Of a DNA stretch of 45,426 bases, positions 14,857 through 23,811 are shown piece after piece; position 1 is the first letter of the stretch, and every line of letters begins with the position of its first letter. The position numbers and the translations under genes are program-made. The stretch comes from Clostridia bacterium (GTDB taxonomy: Bacteria > Bacillota > Clostridia > Oscillospirales > CAG-272): NCBI GenBank assembly GCA_017507985.1, contig JAFVZV010000138.1, positions 1 through 45,426 on the forward strand. Reading direction: 5' to 3'. Below the pieces are notes generated by a model. The model made no database searches. It was not told the DNA's origin and worked only from the letters and a program-made list of their open reading frames with translations.

Positions 14857-17343
14857 ATGACGCCATTGTACGCGGGTGTTTATCTGTTGGATGCACCCTA
14901 CGCCATTGACCGCGTGTACGATTACCTCATCCCACGATCGCTGTGTGACGTGGTGCATCGCGGTTCTTTTGTCACCGTGCCCTTTGGTAACGGCAATCGC
15001 AAGCATTTGGCGCTGGTCGCCGATATCAAGGACGAATCTCCCTTCCCCAAGCACAAGCCCATCTTGGCCGTTTCGACCGATCGCATTTCGCTTTCCGAGC
15101 AGATGATGGGATTGGCTCTTTTCATGAAGGAACAAACACTTTGTACCGTTGGCGACGCTGTGCGCGCCATGGTCCCCGCCTCGGTGCTGACTCGCATGAC
15201 CGAAATTTATTTACCCGCTCTGGGAAGCGAGCGCACGCCGACCGATGCCTCTCACCCCGAGGACGAGCAGATCGCCGCCTATATCCGCGCGGCCGGCACG
15301 GTGGCCACGGCTCAATTGCGCCGCAAATTCGGAACGGTCACGGACGAAGCTCTCCGCCGTTTGCGCGAGCGTCGCATCATTCTGCGCGATGCGCACTATC
15401 GTGACGTGGATGCGGCGAGCTACATCGCCTGCCGCAAGCTGGCCATATCCGACGAGCAGGCTCGCGCGCTTGTGAGCGGCACGGCAGACACACCGTTACG
15501 ATCTGAAAAGCACCGTGCGGTGTTGAGCGTCTTGTTGGAATCTGACGACCCTGTAAGCGACAAAGAGCTGTGCGCCGCCGCTCACTGCACCCAGTCGGTG
15601 CTGTCAACCATGAGCGCCAAGGGCTATATTACCGAGCATAAGCAGCTCAACGAGCGCCGCCCGTATCAAATAGAAAAACTGCCCGATCTGCCCCCCGTCG
15701 TGCTCAACGAGGAGCAACGAGGGGCCTATCTCACGTTGTGCGATTTTGTCGACAGCAGCGAGGCACACGCAGCCTTACTCCACGGTGTGACGGGCAGCGG
15801 TAAGACCTCCGTCATGCTTGCGCTCATTTCGCATCTGCTGGGCAGTTGCAAGGGTGCGATCGTGCTGTTACCCGAGATTGCTCTGACCCCTCAATCCATC
15901 GCCATTTTCTGCGCTCGCTTTGGCGAGTGCGTGGCAGTCATTCACTCGGGACTGTCGGCGGGTGAGCGTTACGATGCCTATGAACGCATCCGCACGGGAA
16001 AAGCAACCGTCGTAGTTGGCACCCGTTCGGCCGTGTTTGCCCCTGTAAAAAATCTCGGCGCGATCATCATCGACGAGGAGCAGGAGCACACCTATAAATC
16101 CGACATGAGCCCCAAATACCGCGCACATGATATTGCCCGTTACCGCTGTGCGGCTGCCGGCGCACTCATGCTGCTCGCCTCAGCGACACCTTCGCTGGAG
16201 AGCTACCACAAGGCAGTCGAGGGAAAATATACACTGATCAAGCTGACTCGCCGTTACGGCCGTGCCGTCTTGCCCGAGGTCATTCTGTCCGATATGCGCC
16301 GCGAAGGACAAACGGGCAACGCCTCTCCGCTTGGCACGCTGCTTTGCGGTGAGATCGCCAAAAATTTAGAGGTCAACAAGCAGTCCGTGCTGTTTCTCAA
16401 CCGCCGCGGCTATCACCGTTTTGTCTCCTGCCGCTCTTGCGGACAGGCCATCACGTGTGAGCGCTGCAGCGTAGCTATGACCTACCACACCCGCCGCGGC
16501 AGCTACACCGAGGGCTCTCTGGTCTGTCATTTCTGCGGCGACCGTAAGCCGTTGCCCAAGGTGTGCCCCACCTGCCATTCGGAGCATTTGGTACGCGGTG
16601 GCTACGGCACGCAACGCGTCGAGCAAGAGATCGGTGAGCTGTTTCCCTCAGCTCGCGTGCTTCGCATGGATACCGACACGACAACATCCAAGTTTTCTTA
16701 TGATCGTATGCTGGGTCAGTTTCGCGCCCACGAAGCCGACATCCTGCTCGGCACCCAAATGGTCACCAAGGGACACGACTTCCCCGACGTGACGCTTGTA
16801 GGCGTGCTGTCGGCCGATGCCTCGCTGTATCTGGACGACTACCGCGCCAGCGAGCGCACCTTCGCCCAGCTCACCCAGGTGATTGGTCGTGCGGGACGCG
16901 GTGACACGCCCGGTCGTGCCATCATTCAAACCTCCAACCCCGACAACGACATTATTCGCCTGGCTTGCGCACAGGATTACGAAAGCTTTTACGCCCGCGA
17001 GATCAAGCTGCGACGCTTGCTTGTCTTCCCCCCGTTCTGCGACATCGCCCTGCTCTCGCTCTCCTGTGAGGACGAAAAGGCGCTCTTGCTGGCCGCGCGT
17101 CGGCTGTACGAGGAGACGAACAAGCTGATCCAAGGAGAATTTTCAGACGTGCAGACGGTCATCTTCGGGCCGTTTGAAGCTCCCGTCTACCGCGTGGACA
17201 ACAAATTCCGTATGCGCATGGTGGTTAAATGCCGTCTGAACAAGCGCACGCGCGCCATGTTTGCTTCCCTCTTAACAACCTTCGGCACGGGCGGCAACTC
17301 GGACGCACAGCTCTCAGTGGATCTCAATCCATCTACACTTTGA
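14857..17343 (+). CDS. priA: Primosomal replication restart helicase PriA
   Basis: 828 residues. N-terminal DNA-binding domain (LLDAPYAIDRVYDYLIP), then the helicase core: Walker A GVTGSGKTS at 310-318 and Walker B DEEQ at 406-409 (DEEH in many relatives), TATPSLESYHK-like motif III (SATPSLESYHK), the zinc-binding insertion from C525 to ~C568 (CRSCGQ, CERC, CHFCG, CPTCHS), and motifs V/VI (GTQMVTKGHDFP, QVIGRAGRG). PriA unwinds stalled forks and reloads the replisome. GGGGAGG precedes the start. Confidence 0.96.
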   Translation: MTPLYAGVYLLDAPYAIDRVYDYLIPRSLCDVVHRGSFVTVPFGNGNRKHLALVADIKDESPFPKHKPILAVSTDRISLSEQMMGLALFMKEQTLCTVGDAVRAMVPASVLTRMTEIYLPALGSERTPTDASHPEDEQIAAYIRAAGTVATAQLRRKFGTVTDEALRRLRERRIILRDAHYRDVDAASYIACRKLAISDEQARALVSGTADTPLRSEKHRAVLSVLLESDDPVSDKELCAAAHCTQSVLSTMSAKGYITEHKQLNERRPYQIEKLPDLPPVVLNEEQRGAYLTLCDFVDSSEAHAALLHGVTGSGKTSVMLALISHLLGSCKGAIVLLPEIALTPQSIAIFCARFGECVAVIHSGLSAGERYDAYERIRTGKATVVVGTRSAVFAPVKNLGAIIIDEEQEHTYKSDMSPKYRAHDIARYRCAAAGALMLLASATPSLESYHKAVEGKYTLIKLTRRYGRAVLPEVILSDMRREGQTGNASPLGTLLCGEIAKNLEVNKQSVLFLNRRGYHRFVSCRSCGQAITCERCSVAMTYHTRRGSYTEGSLVCHFCGDRKPLPKVCPTCHSEHLVRGGYGTQRVEQEIGELFPSARVLRMDTDTTTSKFSYDRMLGQFRAHEADILLGTQMVTKGHDFPDVTLVGVLSADASLYLDDYRASERTFAQLTQVIGRAGRGDTPGRAIIQTSNPDNDIIRLACAQDYESFYAREIKLRRLLVFPPFCDIALLSLSCEDEKALLLAARRLYEETNKLIQGEFSDVQTVIFGPFEAPVYRVDNKFRMRMVVKCRLNKRTRAMFASLLTTFGTGGNSDAQLSVDLNPSTL

Positions 17344-17370
17344 ACATACAACCGAAAGGAAATAATAGAT

Positions 17371-17835
17371 ATGGCTAAAAGAAAAATCGTACAATACGGG
17401 GACGACACGCTTCGCCGCGTCTGCCGTCCCGTAGATAAAATCACCCCCAACGTGCTCACACTGTTGGACGATATGGCCGAGACCATGCGCGCTGCTGACG
17501 GCGTTGGTCTTGCTGCACCTCAAGTTGGTATTTTGCGCCGCATCGTCGTCATTGAAACCGAGCCGGGACAGCTCATCGAGCTGATCAATCCCAAGATCAT
17601 CGCCACCGCAGGCGAGCAAGAGGGCTCGGAGGGCTGCCTTTCTCTGCCCGGTCAGTTTGGCATGGTCAAGCGTCCCAAATACGTCACCATCCGCGCGACC
17701 GACCGCCACGGTAAGGAATTTGAAATGAACGGCTCCGACCTGCTCGCCCGTGCCTTTTGCCACGAGCTGGAGCATTTGGACGGCAAGCTGTTCATCGACA
17801 GCGCTGAATATATGTTGGAGGAAGACGACGAATGA
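17371..17835 (+). CDS. def: Peptide deformylase
   Basis: 154 residues with all three motifs: GVGLAAPQVG (44-53), EGCLSLPG (metal ligand C89) and HELEH (131-135) supplying two His ligands and the catalytic Glu. It removes the formyl group from nascent chains. It overlaps fmt by four bases (ATGA), coupling the enzymes that add and remove the formyl group. Confidence 0.97.
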   Translation: MAKRKIVQYGDDTLRRVCRPVDKITPNVLTLLDDMAETMRAADGVGLAAPQVGILRRIVVIETEPGQLIELINPKIIATAGEQEGSEGCLSLPGQFGMVKRPKYVTIRATDRHGKEFEMNGSDLLARAFCHELEHLDGKLFIDSAEYMLEEDDE

Positions 17836-18773
17836 GAATCTTGTTCATGGGAACGCCTGATTTCGCTCTCTTTTCGCTCAAGGCTCTGGTCGAGTCGGGC
17901 GAGAATGTTATCGGCGTCATCACCCAGCCCGACAAGCCAAAGGGCCGCGGTTACGCGCTGACACCGCCACCCGTCAAGGTATATGCGGTAGAACAAAACA
18001 TTCCCGTCTATCAGCCCACGACGCTCAAAAGTGAGGAATTTGCCGCCCTTTTGAGCGAGCTTGACCCCGAGCTGATCGTGGTCGTGGCGTTTGGCAAGAT
18101 CCTGCCCAAAAACGTGCTCGACTATCCGAAATACGGTTGCATCAACGTGCACGGCTCGCTTCTGCCCGCCTATCGCGGTGCCGCTCCCATGCAGCGCGCC
18201 ATCATCGACGGTTGCACAACGACAGGCATCACGACCATGTATATGGACGTAGGGCTGGACACGGGCGATATGCTGCTCAAGGATGAAGTTGAGATTGGTG
18301 AGAACGACAATTTTGAAGATATGCATGATCGACTGGGCGCTGTCGGTGCGCAGACATTGCTTCGCACCATCGCCGCGCTGAGGGAAGGCTCGCTCATTGC
18401 CCAAAAACAGGATGCATCACTTGCCACCTACGCGGCCAAAATAGAAAAAGCGGATTGTGTGCTCGATTTTTCCCGCCCTGCCAAGGCGTTGCACGATCAG
18501 ATCCGCGGGCTTTCTCCCATTCCGCTGGCATTCACCCACACGCCCGATGGCAAGCTGCTGAAGATTTTGGCTTCTCGCCGCTCGGTGGTCGATTGCCCTG
18601 CTGACGCGACTGTTGGCACGGTGCTTTCGCTTGAGGGCGGTGTGATCACGGTCGCATGCGGAGAAAATACCGCGCTTGACATTCTGCGTGTGTTGCCCGA
18701 GGGCAAAGGACGCATGGAGGCGGCAGATTTTATTCGAGGCAGAAAGATCAGCGTGGGGGATTTGTTAAGCTGA
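17832..18773 (+). CDS. fmt: Methionyl-tRNA formyltransferase
   Basis: 313 residues. Opens MRILFMGTPDFA; the formyl-folate site HGSLLPAYRGAAPMQRAII (~116-134) and TGITTMYMDVGLDTGDM are family signatures; the C-terminal tRNA-binding domain follows. Its start overlaps the def stop. It is the last gene of the operon. No U-tract terminator is seen, but the first long hairpin of repeat R3 (18835-18864) begins 62 bases after the stop. Confidence 0.96.
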   Translation: MRILFMGTPDFALFSLKALVESGENVIGVITQPDKPKGRGYALTPPPVKVYAVEQNIPVYQPTTLKSEEFAALLSELDPELIVVVAFGKILPKNVLDYPKYGCINVHGSLLPAYRGAAPMQRAIIDGCTTTGITTMYMDVGLDTGDMLLKDEVEIGENDNFEDMHDRLGAVGAQTLLRTIAALREGSLIAQKQDASLATYAAKIEKADCVLDFSRPAKALHDQIRGLSPIPLAFTHTPDGKLLKILASRRSVVDCPADATVGTVLSLEGGVITVACGENTALDILRVLPEGKGRMEAADFIRGRKISVGDLLS

Positions 18774-18775
18774 GG

Positions 18776-19410
18776 TTTTAACGACTTCTTCTACAGGCTC
18801 GCCCAGCTACGCGCGCTCGCAGTTAGCTCTTATGCCATTTCTTTGTCGCTGAACAAAGAAATGGCGAAAGAAAACAGATTTCGGCAAGCCGAAATCGCAA
18901 GTTTGCTTGTTCGCTAAACGCGAACATCGCGCAAGCGCGGGCGCAAACATTGCGCGCCCGGACGTTCCCTCCGGGGCCTCCCCGGCAATGCCGCTCTACA
19001 CATCTCGGCTTGCGCCGAGACACACGAGCATTGCTTGCCCGCTAGACACGGGCATCGCGCCATAGCGCGACCGCAAAGCTCCCGCCCTACGGAAAGTGTT
19101 TCTCTTCGTTTTGCCACCACGGGCGGCAGGCGAAGAAAGCAGGGCTTTTTGCTTCGACTATCCCCTCTTGGGCGTGCGCTCATGCGCCCAAGAGGGAGGA
19201 GCTTTGCTGAAACAAAAGCCCCGACGGCTCTCAAAAAGCCGTCGGGAGGCAGGGGTTCCAAGAGGGAACGCCTTGGTGTATTTTCTTCGCCCATTCTTTG
19301 CGACAAGGCAAAGAATGGGCATAACCCCGCCGCGCGACGCGTTGTGTCGCGCCCAGGGAGAGAAAGCATATTTACAAGCATCTTCTCCTTATTAACGCTC
19401 ACACAATACA
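18776..19410. repeat. Structured intergenic repeat R3
   Basis: Left end ACGACTTCTTCTACAGGCTCG with the CTCGCCCAGCTACGCGCG type of terminus, then hairpin CCATTTCTTTGT/ACAAAGAAATGG (18835-18864). In place of the B cassette it carries a train of small perfect hairpins (18877-19069). The right part matches R2 closely: CCCTCTTGGGCG/CGCCCAAGAGGG, CCGACGGCT/AGCCGTCGG, G cassette with GGGAACG, hairpin around CCCATTCTTTGC/GCAAAGAATGGG, and the GCGCGACGCGTTGTGTCGCGC terminus with AAGCATCTTCTCC. It lies between convergent genes. Confidence 0.85.
18877..19069. repeat. Train of six short perfect hairpins inside R3
   Basis: Consecutive stems: GATTTCGGC/GCCGAAATC (18877-18896), TGTTCGC/GCGAACA (18908-18926), CGGGCGCAA with TTGCG(C)GCCCG (18938-18960), TCTCGGC/GCCGAGA (19003-19020), TGCCCG/CGGGCA (19036-19054) and CGCGC/GCGCG (19056-19069). 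I saw no equivalent train in the other copies. Confidence 0.75.
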
Positions 19411-19460
19411 GAGCAAGACCAAAAAGCAGATATGAAAATTTCCAAATCATTTGCGAAAGC

Positions 19461-19498
19461 AAAAAAGAGAACTCCCCGCCCGGAAAGTTCCCTTCTCT
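19461..19498 (-). terminator. Terminator of the ribbon-helix-helix gene
   Basis: Minus strand: an AGAGAA...GAACT arm pairs with AGTTCTCT and is followed by a run of T (A at 19461-19466 on the plus strand). It directly follows the stop at 19500. Confidence 0.7.
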
Positions 19499-19499
19499 G

Positions 19500-19721
19500 T
19501 CATTCAGTTTCTTCCTCAAAGAACTCACTCAAATCCACCGCTGCGACCGCCTTGGTGTCAAGTTTTCCCTTAGCTCTCTCGTGATAGGCCACCGCATTAC
19601 GCGCCAGCATGGAAATTTGATTGTTTAGCGTTCGTCCCTCAGCCTCGGACATCACGATCAGCTTGCGTAAAAGCTCCTCCTGCAGTCGAATCTTAACCAC
19701 AGGCTGTCTTTTTCCTGCCAT
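19500..19721 (-). CDS. Ribbon-helix-helix (Arc/MetJ-type) DNA-binding protein
   Basis: 73 residues from the ATG at 19721, chosen because GGAGG lies 8 bases upstream; an ATG at 19727 would overlap it. KRQPVVKIRLQEELLRKLIV gives a beta strand followed by a helix, then SEAEGRTLNNQISMLARNAV forms the second helix: the ribbon-helix-helix fold of small dimeric repressors. The C-terminus is acidic (LSEFFEEETE). It shares a transcription unit with the DUF6106-like gene upstream (18 bases). It could regulate that unit, but no operator was identified. Confidence 0.75.
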   Translation of the reverse strand: MAGKRQPVVKIRLQEELLRKLIVMSEAEGRTLNNQISMLARNAVAYHERAKGKLDTKAVAAVDLSEFFEEETE

Positions 19722-19739
19722 ATCCATCTCCTCCTTGTG

Positions 19740-20273
19740 TCAGCGACGAACCGTCACCGCTTGCGAATTGTAATAACGCAAAATGCGTAGCGTCTGCTCA
19801 GTCACCTCAAAATACAAAATGCCACGGCGTTTATCCTCGGTTTCGTATAAGGCAAAATACACCTCGGGCTTTTGCAAATCGGAGGTAAAATCAACCGTCC
19901 GCTCGGGGGCGTATTGTTCCGCCGCGTTGATATACTCTCCGTCAAACGGCGCGACCATGCTCATATCCTTAATGCGGATATCCGTCACCTTTTTACGACT
20001 GCGACCACCATAGATTTTATTGAGCGTCATGATACCACCCGTCAGCGAATACTCGTATTCAACAGACACGTACCGCCAGGTCAGCCAAACGATAATCCAG
20101 GTGGACAGAGGGATGAGTGCCATCATGGGAACGAGCAGGCGCGTATTCAGCCCGACAATCAGCAGCGCTACTACGTAAGCAACGTAGGCAAGCACCATAA
20201 ATATTCGCTTGATCTTGTAAGAAGTCTGTTTTCGAGGCGAAGTCACGTATTCGTAGGTTTGGGAGGGATCCAT
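19740..20273 (-). CDS. DUF6106-like conserved membrane protein
   Basis: 177 residues. Two hydrophobic helices (~22-42 and ~47-66) are followed by SVEYEYSLTGGIMTLNKIYGGRSRKK, resembling the conserved VEYEYSFTNGELDIDKI segment of the DUF6106 family of Firmicutes, and by a soluble beta-rich C-terminus. AAGGAG precedes the start. It is first in a two-gene minus-strand unit behind the promoter at 20330-20358. Function unknown. Confidence 0.75.
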   Translation of the reverse strand: MDPSQTYEYVTSPRKQTSYKIKRIFMVLAYVAYVVALLIVGLNTRLLVPMMALIPLSTWIIVWLTWRYVSVEYEYSLTGGIMTLNKIYGGRSRKKVTDIRIKDMSMVAPFDGEYINAAEQYAPERTVDFTSDLQKPEVYFALYETEDKRRGILYFEVTEQTLRILRYYNSQAVTVRR

Positions 20274-20329
20274 GGTTTTCTCCTTATCTCGTTTTCACTG
20301 CGTAGCAGCAATTGTTATCGTTTTGCCTT

Positions 20330-20358
20330 ATTGTACCACATCTGCAAAGAGATTGCAA
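20330..20358 (-). promoter_or_regulatory. Promoter of the DUF6106-like/RHH unit
   Basis: Minus strand: TTGCAA (20358-20353), 17-bp spacer, TACAAT (20335-20330). Confidence 0.75.
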
Positions 20359-20549
20359 GTGGAATTCGAATAAAAACACCCGTCTTGTTGCCGTTATCTC
20401 CACAATTTACCGTCCCAAAACGGTGAACCGCAAGGCCGATCTTAAGGCGATTCTTGATATGATGAACCGACAAACGGAACAAAAAATCCTTGATGAACAT
20501 TCGATCACGGATTTTTTGCAAAAAATATCAACTCGTTTTTTGTTGCCTG
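20359..20549. other. Intergenic stretch between divergent promoters, no gene assigned
   Basis: Between the two divergent promoters lies about 190 bp with two stem-loops: ACCGT/ACGGT (~20409-20424) and AAAATCC/GGATTTT (~20483-20517), the latter terminator-like with trailing T. A plus-strand frame across 20422-20572 has protein-like composition (for example QTEQKILDEHSITDFLQK) but no start with a ribosome site, so it may be a decayed gene end. Confidence 0.4.
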
Positions 20550-20578
20550 TTGCAAAAATGGAATTTTTGTAGTATAAT
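20550..20578 (+). promoter_or_regulatory. Promoter of the ACT-UPF0210 unit
   Basis: TTGCAA (20550-20555), 17-bp spacer, TATAAT (20573-20578). Confidence 0.85.
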
Positions 20579-20627
20579 AAGGTGTTACGGCAGTTTTGCC
20601 GCTCAAATTCCATTCTCGGAGGTCTGT

Positions 20628-20897
20628 ATGAAAGCTGTTATCACCGTCACCGGTAAGGATACCGTCGGTATTATCGCCGATGTTTCTGCCGTCTGCGCCA
20701 ATCGAGGCGCCAATATTCGCGAGATCACCCAGAACGTACTGGGCGAGTATTTCGCCATGATCATGATCGCCGAGCTGGACGGTCTGAAGATCCCCTTCGC
20801 AGATTTTGTTGACGAGCTGGCGGCTCTTGGACGCACCCGCGGACTGGACATTCACACCATGCATGAGGACATCTTTAACACCATGCACCACATTTGA
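20628..20897 (+). CDS. ACT-domain protein (UPF0237)
   Basis: 89 residues, a single ACT domain: [20 protein letters not shown], then [20 protein letters not shown]. This matches the small UPF0237/GcvR-like proteins that sense a small ligand, often an amino acid. GGAGG precedes the start. It is followed after 11 bases by the UPF0210 protein, its usual partner in Firmicutes. Confidence 0.92.
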   Translation: MKAVITVTGKDTVGIIADVSAVCANRGANIREITQNVLGEYFAMIMIAELDGLKIPFADFVDELAALGRTRGLDIHTMHEDIFNTMHHI

Positions 20898-20908
20898 CGA
20901 GGTCTGCC

Positions 20909-22267
20909 ATGCTCAACACACAAGATATTCTTGAAACCATCAACATGATCCGGGAAGAAAACCTGGACATCCGCACCATCACCATGGGCATTTCGCTGTT
21001 CGACTGCGTCAGCGAGGATGAAGCCCGCTTATGCGATAAAATTTACGATAAAATCACCCGCCGCGCCGAGCATCTGGTCAGCGTCGGACAGGGTATCGAA
21101 AAAGAATACGGCGTTCCCATTGTCAACAAGCGCGTATCCGTCACGCCTGTATCGCTGATCGGCGGCTCTCTCTCTCCCGACGGCTATCTGAAGATCGCTC
21201 ACACGCTGCAGCGCGCCGCGCGTACGCTGGGCATCAACTTCATCGGCGGCTTCTCTGCGCTTGTTCATAAGGGCTACACCGCAGGTGCTCGCAATTTGAT
21301 TTCGGTCATTCCTCAAGCGCTGGCTGAAACCGAAACTGTCTGCTCATCTGTCAATGTGGCAACCACCAAGGCAGGCATCAACATGGATGCCGTCGCGCAA
21401 ATGGGACACGTCATCAAGCAGTGCGCCGAGCTGACGGCTGACAAGGACAGCATTGGTGCGGCCAAGCTGGTCGTATTTGCCAACGTTCCCGAGGACAACC
21501 CCTTTATGGCAGGCGCCTTCCACGGCGTCGGTGAGCCTGACAGCGTCATCAACGTGGGCGTTTCCGGCCCCGGTGTCGTTGCCTCGGCCATCAAGCGGGC
21601 AGGCGATTGCGACCTGTCAGAATTGGCTGACGTCATCAAAAAGACCGCCTTTAAGATCACCCGTGTCGGCCAATTGGTCGCCAAGGAAGCGGCAAGTCGC
21701 CTGGATACTCCCTTCGGCATCGTCGATCTTTCGCTTGCTCCCACCCCCGCCATCGGCGACTCGGTCGCTCATATTCTTGAGGGCATGGGACTGGAGAGCT
21801 GTGGTGCGCACGGCACGACCGCCGCACTGGCCATGCTCAACGACGCAGTCAAAAAAGGCGGCGTTATGGCCTCGTCACACGTCGGTGGACTCTCGGGCGC
21901 ATTTATCCCTGTATCCGAGGATGCGGGCATGATCGCCGCCGTCGAACGGGGCGCGTTGACCATCGAAAAGCTGGAGGCTATGACTGCCGTCTGCTCGGTC
22001 GGTCTTGACATGATCGCCATTCCGGGTGATACGCCCGACGCCGTCATCAGCGGTATCATTGCAGATGAAATTTCTATTGGTGTCGCCAACACCAAGACCA
22101 CCGCCGTCCGTTTGATTCCCGCCATCGGCAAGGGTGTGGGCGACAGCGTGGAATTCGGCGGTCTGCTCGGCTATGCTCCCATCATCCGCCTCAATCCCTA
22201 CTCTCCCGAAAAATTCATCGGCCGCGGTGGCCGTATCCCCGCGCCTATCCACAGTCTGAAGAACTAA
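20909..22267 (+). CDS. PFL-like UPF0210 family protein
   Basis: 452 residues. The start is the ATG at 20909 with GAGG six bases upstream; an in-frame TTG at 20894 inside the ACT gene is less likely. Conserved family segments: [48 protein letters not shown], and MIAIPGDT. The family is related in fold to pyruvate-formate-lyase-like barrels but lacks a radical-glycine system here; its activity is not established. The constant pairing with the ACT protein suggests allosteric control. Confidence 0.92.
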   Translation: MLNTQDILETINMIREENLDIRTITMGISLFDCVSEDEARLCDKIYDKITRRAEHLVSVGQGIEKEYGVPIVNKRVSVTPVSLIGGSLSPDGYLKIAHTLQRAARTLGINFIGGFSALVHKGYTAGARNLISVIPQALAETETVCSSVNVATTKAGINMDAVAQMGHVIKQCAELTADKDSIGAAKLVVFANVPEDNPFMAGAFHGVGEPDSVINVGVSGPGVVASAIKRAGDCDLSELADVIKKTAFKITRVGQLVAKEAASRLDTPFGIVDLSLAPTPAIGDSVAHILEGMGLESCGAHGTTAALAMLNDAVKKGGVMASSHVGGLSGAFIPVSEDAGMIAAVERGALTIEKLEAMTAVCSVGLDMIAIPGDTPDAVISGIIADEISIGVANTKTTAVRLIPAIGKGVGDSVEFGGLLGYAPIIRLNPYSPEKFIGRGGRIPAPIHSLKN

Positions 22268-22281
22268 CAGAGGCGACTCCT

Positions 22282-22824
22282 ATGCCATCCATTTCCAACC
22301 CCACCGTCATGATCGTGGCGCAAGTGTTAAGCCTCTTCGGCATGGCCACCAACGTCATGTCCATGCAGTGCCGCAAGACCAAAAACGTGTTTATCCTGTT
22401 TTTGGTTGGCTCCGTCTTTTTTTCCGCCAGCTATTTGCTGCTCGGCTCGTACGCCAGCGTCGTTTTGAATTTCTACAGCATCGCTCGCTCTTGCTTTATG
22501 CTCGCAGATAAGCGCGCTCGTCATCCCTCGCAGCTGATCATTATGTGCATCGGGCTGTGCGTGTGCGGCGGCATTGGCTTCTACCTTGACGGGTGGATCG
22601 CAATATTCCCTTTCATGGGACAGCTTGGAACTACCATCGGTATGTGGCTTCGCAACGGCGGCAAGCTGCGCGTGCTACAGCTTACCATGTGCTCGCCTGC
22701 CTGGTTGATCAACAATTTTCTCGTTCACTCGATCGGCGGCGTGCTGTGCGAGCTGTTCGTCATCACCTCGACGCTGATTTCCATTCGTCGCTACGGCTGG
22801 CGCAATTTGCTCAACAACGATTGA
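22282..22824 (+). CDS. YgjV family membrane protein
   Basis: 180 residues with about five to six hydrophobic helices. QVLSLFGMATNVMSMQCRKTKN at the start, GQLGTTIGMWLRNG and SPAWLINNFLVHSIGG are typical of the Imp-YgjV family of inner-membrane proteins. Role unknown. It starts 14 bases after the UPF0210 gene, so it is probably cotranscribed. Confidence 0.82.
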   Translation: MPSISNPTVMIVAQVLSLFGMATNVMSMQCRKTKNVFILFLVGSVFFSASYLLLGSYASVVLNFYSIARSCFMLADKRARHPSQLIIMCIGLCVCGGIGFYLDGWIAIFPFMGQLGTTIGMWLRNGGKLRVLQLTMCSPAWLINNFLVHSIGGVLCELFVITSTLISIRRYGWRNLLNND

Positions 22825-22859
22825 ACGAGAAAAATAATATTTTGACATAAGGAGACATA

Positions 22860-23285
22860 ATGTCCGACAACAAAAAGCGCCCCGTGCCTGCCCTTGCGGA
22901 TCTGTCCTGTGCCGCGCTGGCATATCTTGGTGACAGCGTGTTGGAGCTGTGTGTTCGCGACCATCTGGTGCGTTCGGGGCTATCCACCGCAGCGCATTTG
23001 AACGAAGCGGCGCGGCAATATATCACCGCCCCCGCCCAAGCGCAGGCCGTGCAACGAATTTTGCCAATTCTGACCGAACAGGAAGCTGCTGTCTTCCGTC
23101 GTGGCAGAAACAACATCCACGCCAATGTTCCCAAGCGCGCCTCGGTATCCGAATACCGCGCCGCCACGGGCATGGAGTGCTTGTTTGCCTATTTGTATCT
23201 TACGGAAAATCAAACTCGCATCGACGAGCTGTTCCGTCTTGCATATCCCGCAGACGCGGAAGAATCCTCAACCGAAAGGACTTAA
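22860..23285 (+). CDS. mrnC: Mini-ribonuclease III
   Basis: 141 residues. LAYLGDSVLELCVRDHL is the RNase III catalytic signature (acidic D/E pair), and FRRGRN with SVSEYRAATGMECLFAYLYL completes the Mini-III pattern. There is no double-stranded-RNA-binding domain, as expected. It matures the ends of 23S rRNA. Its usual neighbour cysS is absent. AAGGAG precedes the start. Confidence 0.93.
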   Translation: MSDNKKRPVPALADLSCAALAYLGDSVLELCVRDHLVRSGLSTAAHLNEAARQYITAPAQAQAVQRILPILTEQEAAVFRRGRNNIHANVPKRASVSEYRAATGMECLFAYLYLTENQTRIDELFRLAYPADAEESSTERT

Positions 23286-23289
23286 TATT

Positions 23290-23793
23290 ATGGAAAAAAC
23301 AATCATCAAGATTCATGTCCGAAATTTTGGCGTTATGACGGCCGAATTGTATCGCGACATTGCCCCTCGTACGGTCGCAAATTTTCTTCATCTCGTGCGC
23401 ACCGGCTTTTTCGAAGGTCTCATTTTTCACCGCGTCATTGCCGGATTTATGATCCAGGGCGGCGGCTACACCGAGGACTTTGAGGATCGCGAGACCGCCT
23501 CCATTCCCGGCGAATTCCGCGCCAACGGCTACTCCAAAAACACCATTATGCACAAGCGCGGCGTGCTGTCCATGGCCCGCACGTCCAATCCCAACAGCGC
23601 CTCCTCGCAGTTCTTTATTATGCACGCCGATGCCCCACATCTGGATGGTCAGTACGCAGGCTTCGGTATGCTGACAGACGGCTTTGAGGTGCTGGATCAG
23701 ATCGCGTCCGTTAAGACCGGCCGCTACGGCTACTTTGCCGACGTTCCCCGTGAGCCCATCGTCATCGACCGCATGAAACTGGTCGAAGAATAA
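23290..23793 (+). CDS. Cyclophilin-type peptidyl-prolyl isomerase
   Basis: 167 residues. Start at 23290, four bases after mrnC, with GAAAGGA upstream. Core cyclophilin motifs are present: FHRVIAGFMIQGGG, MARTSNPNSASSQFFI and FGMLTDGFEVLD. No signal peptide, so cytosolic. It assists protein folding. Confidence 0.95.
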   Translation: MEKTIIKIHVRNFGVMTAELYRDIAPRTVANFLHLVRTGFFEGLIFHRVIAGFMIQGGGYTEDFEDRETASIPGEFRANGYSKNTIMHKRGVLSMARTSNPNSASSQFFIMHADAPHLDGQYAGFGMLTDGFEVLDQIASVKTGRYGYFADVPREPIVIDRMKLVEE

Positions 23794-23811
23794 TCCCTTG
23801 GAGGTTTTATC

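Noticed and set aside
20894..20908. TTG start of the UPF0210 protein inside the ACT gene
   Set aside because: The ATG at 20909 has a GAGG site at good spacing and gives the usual N-terminus.
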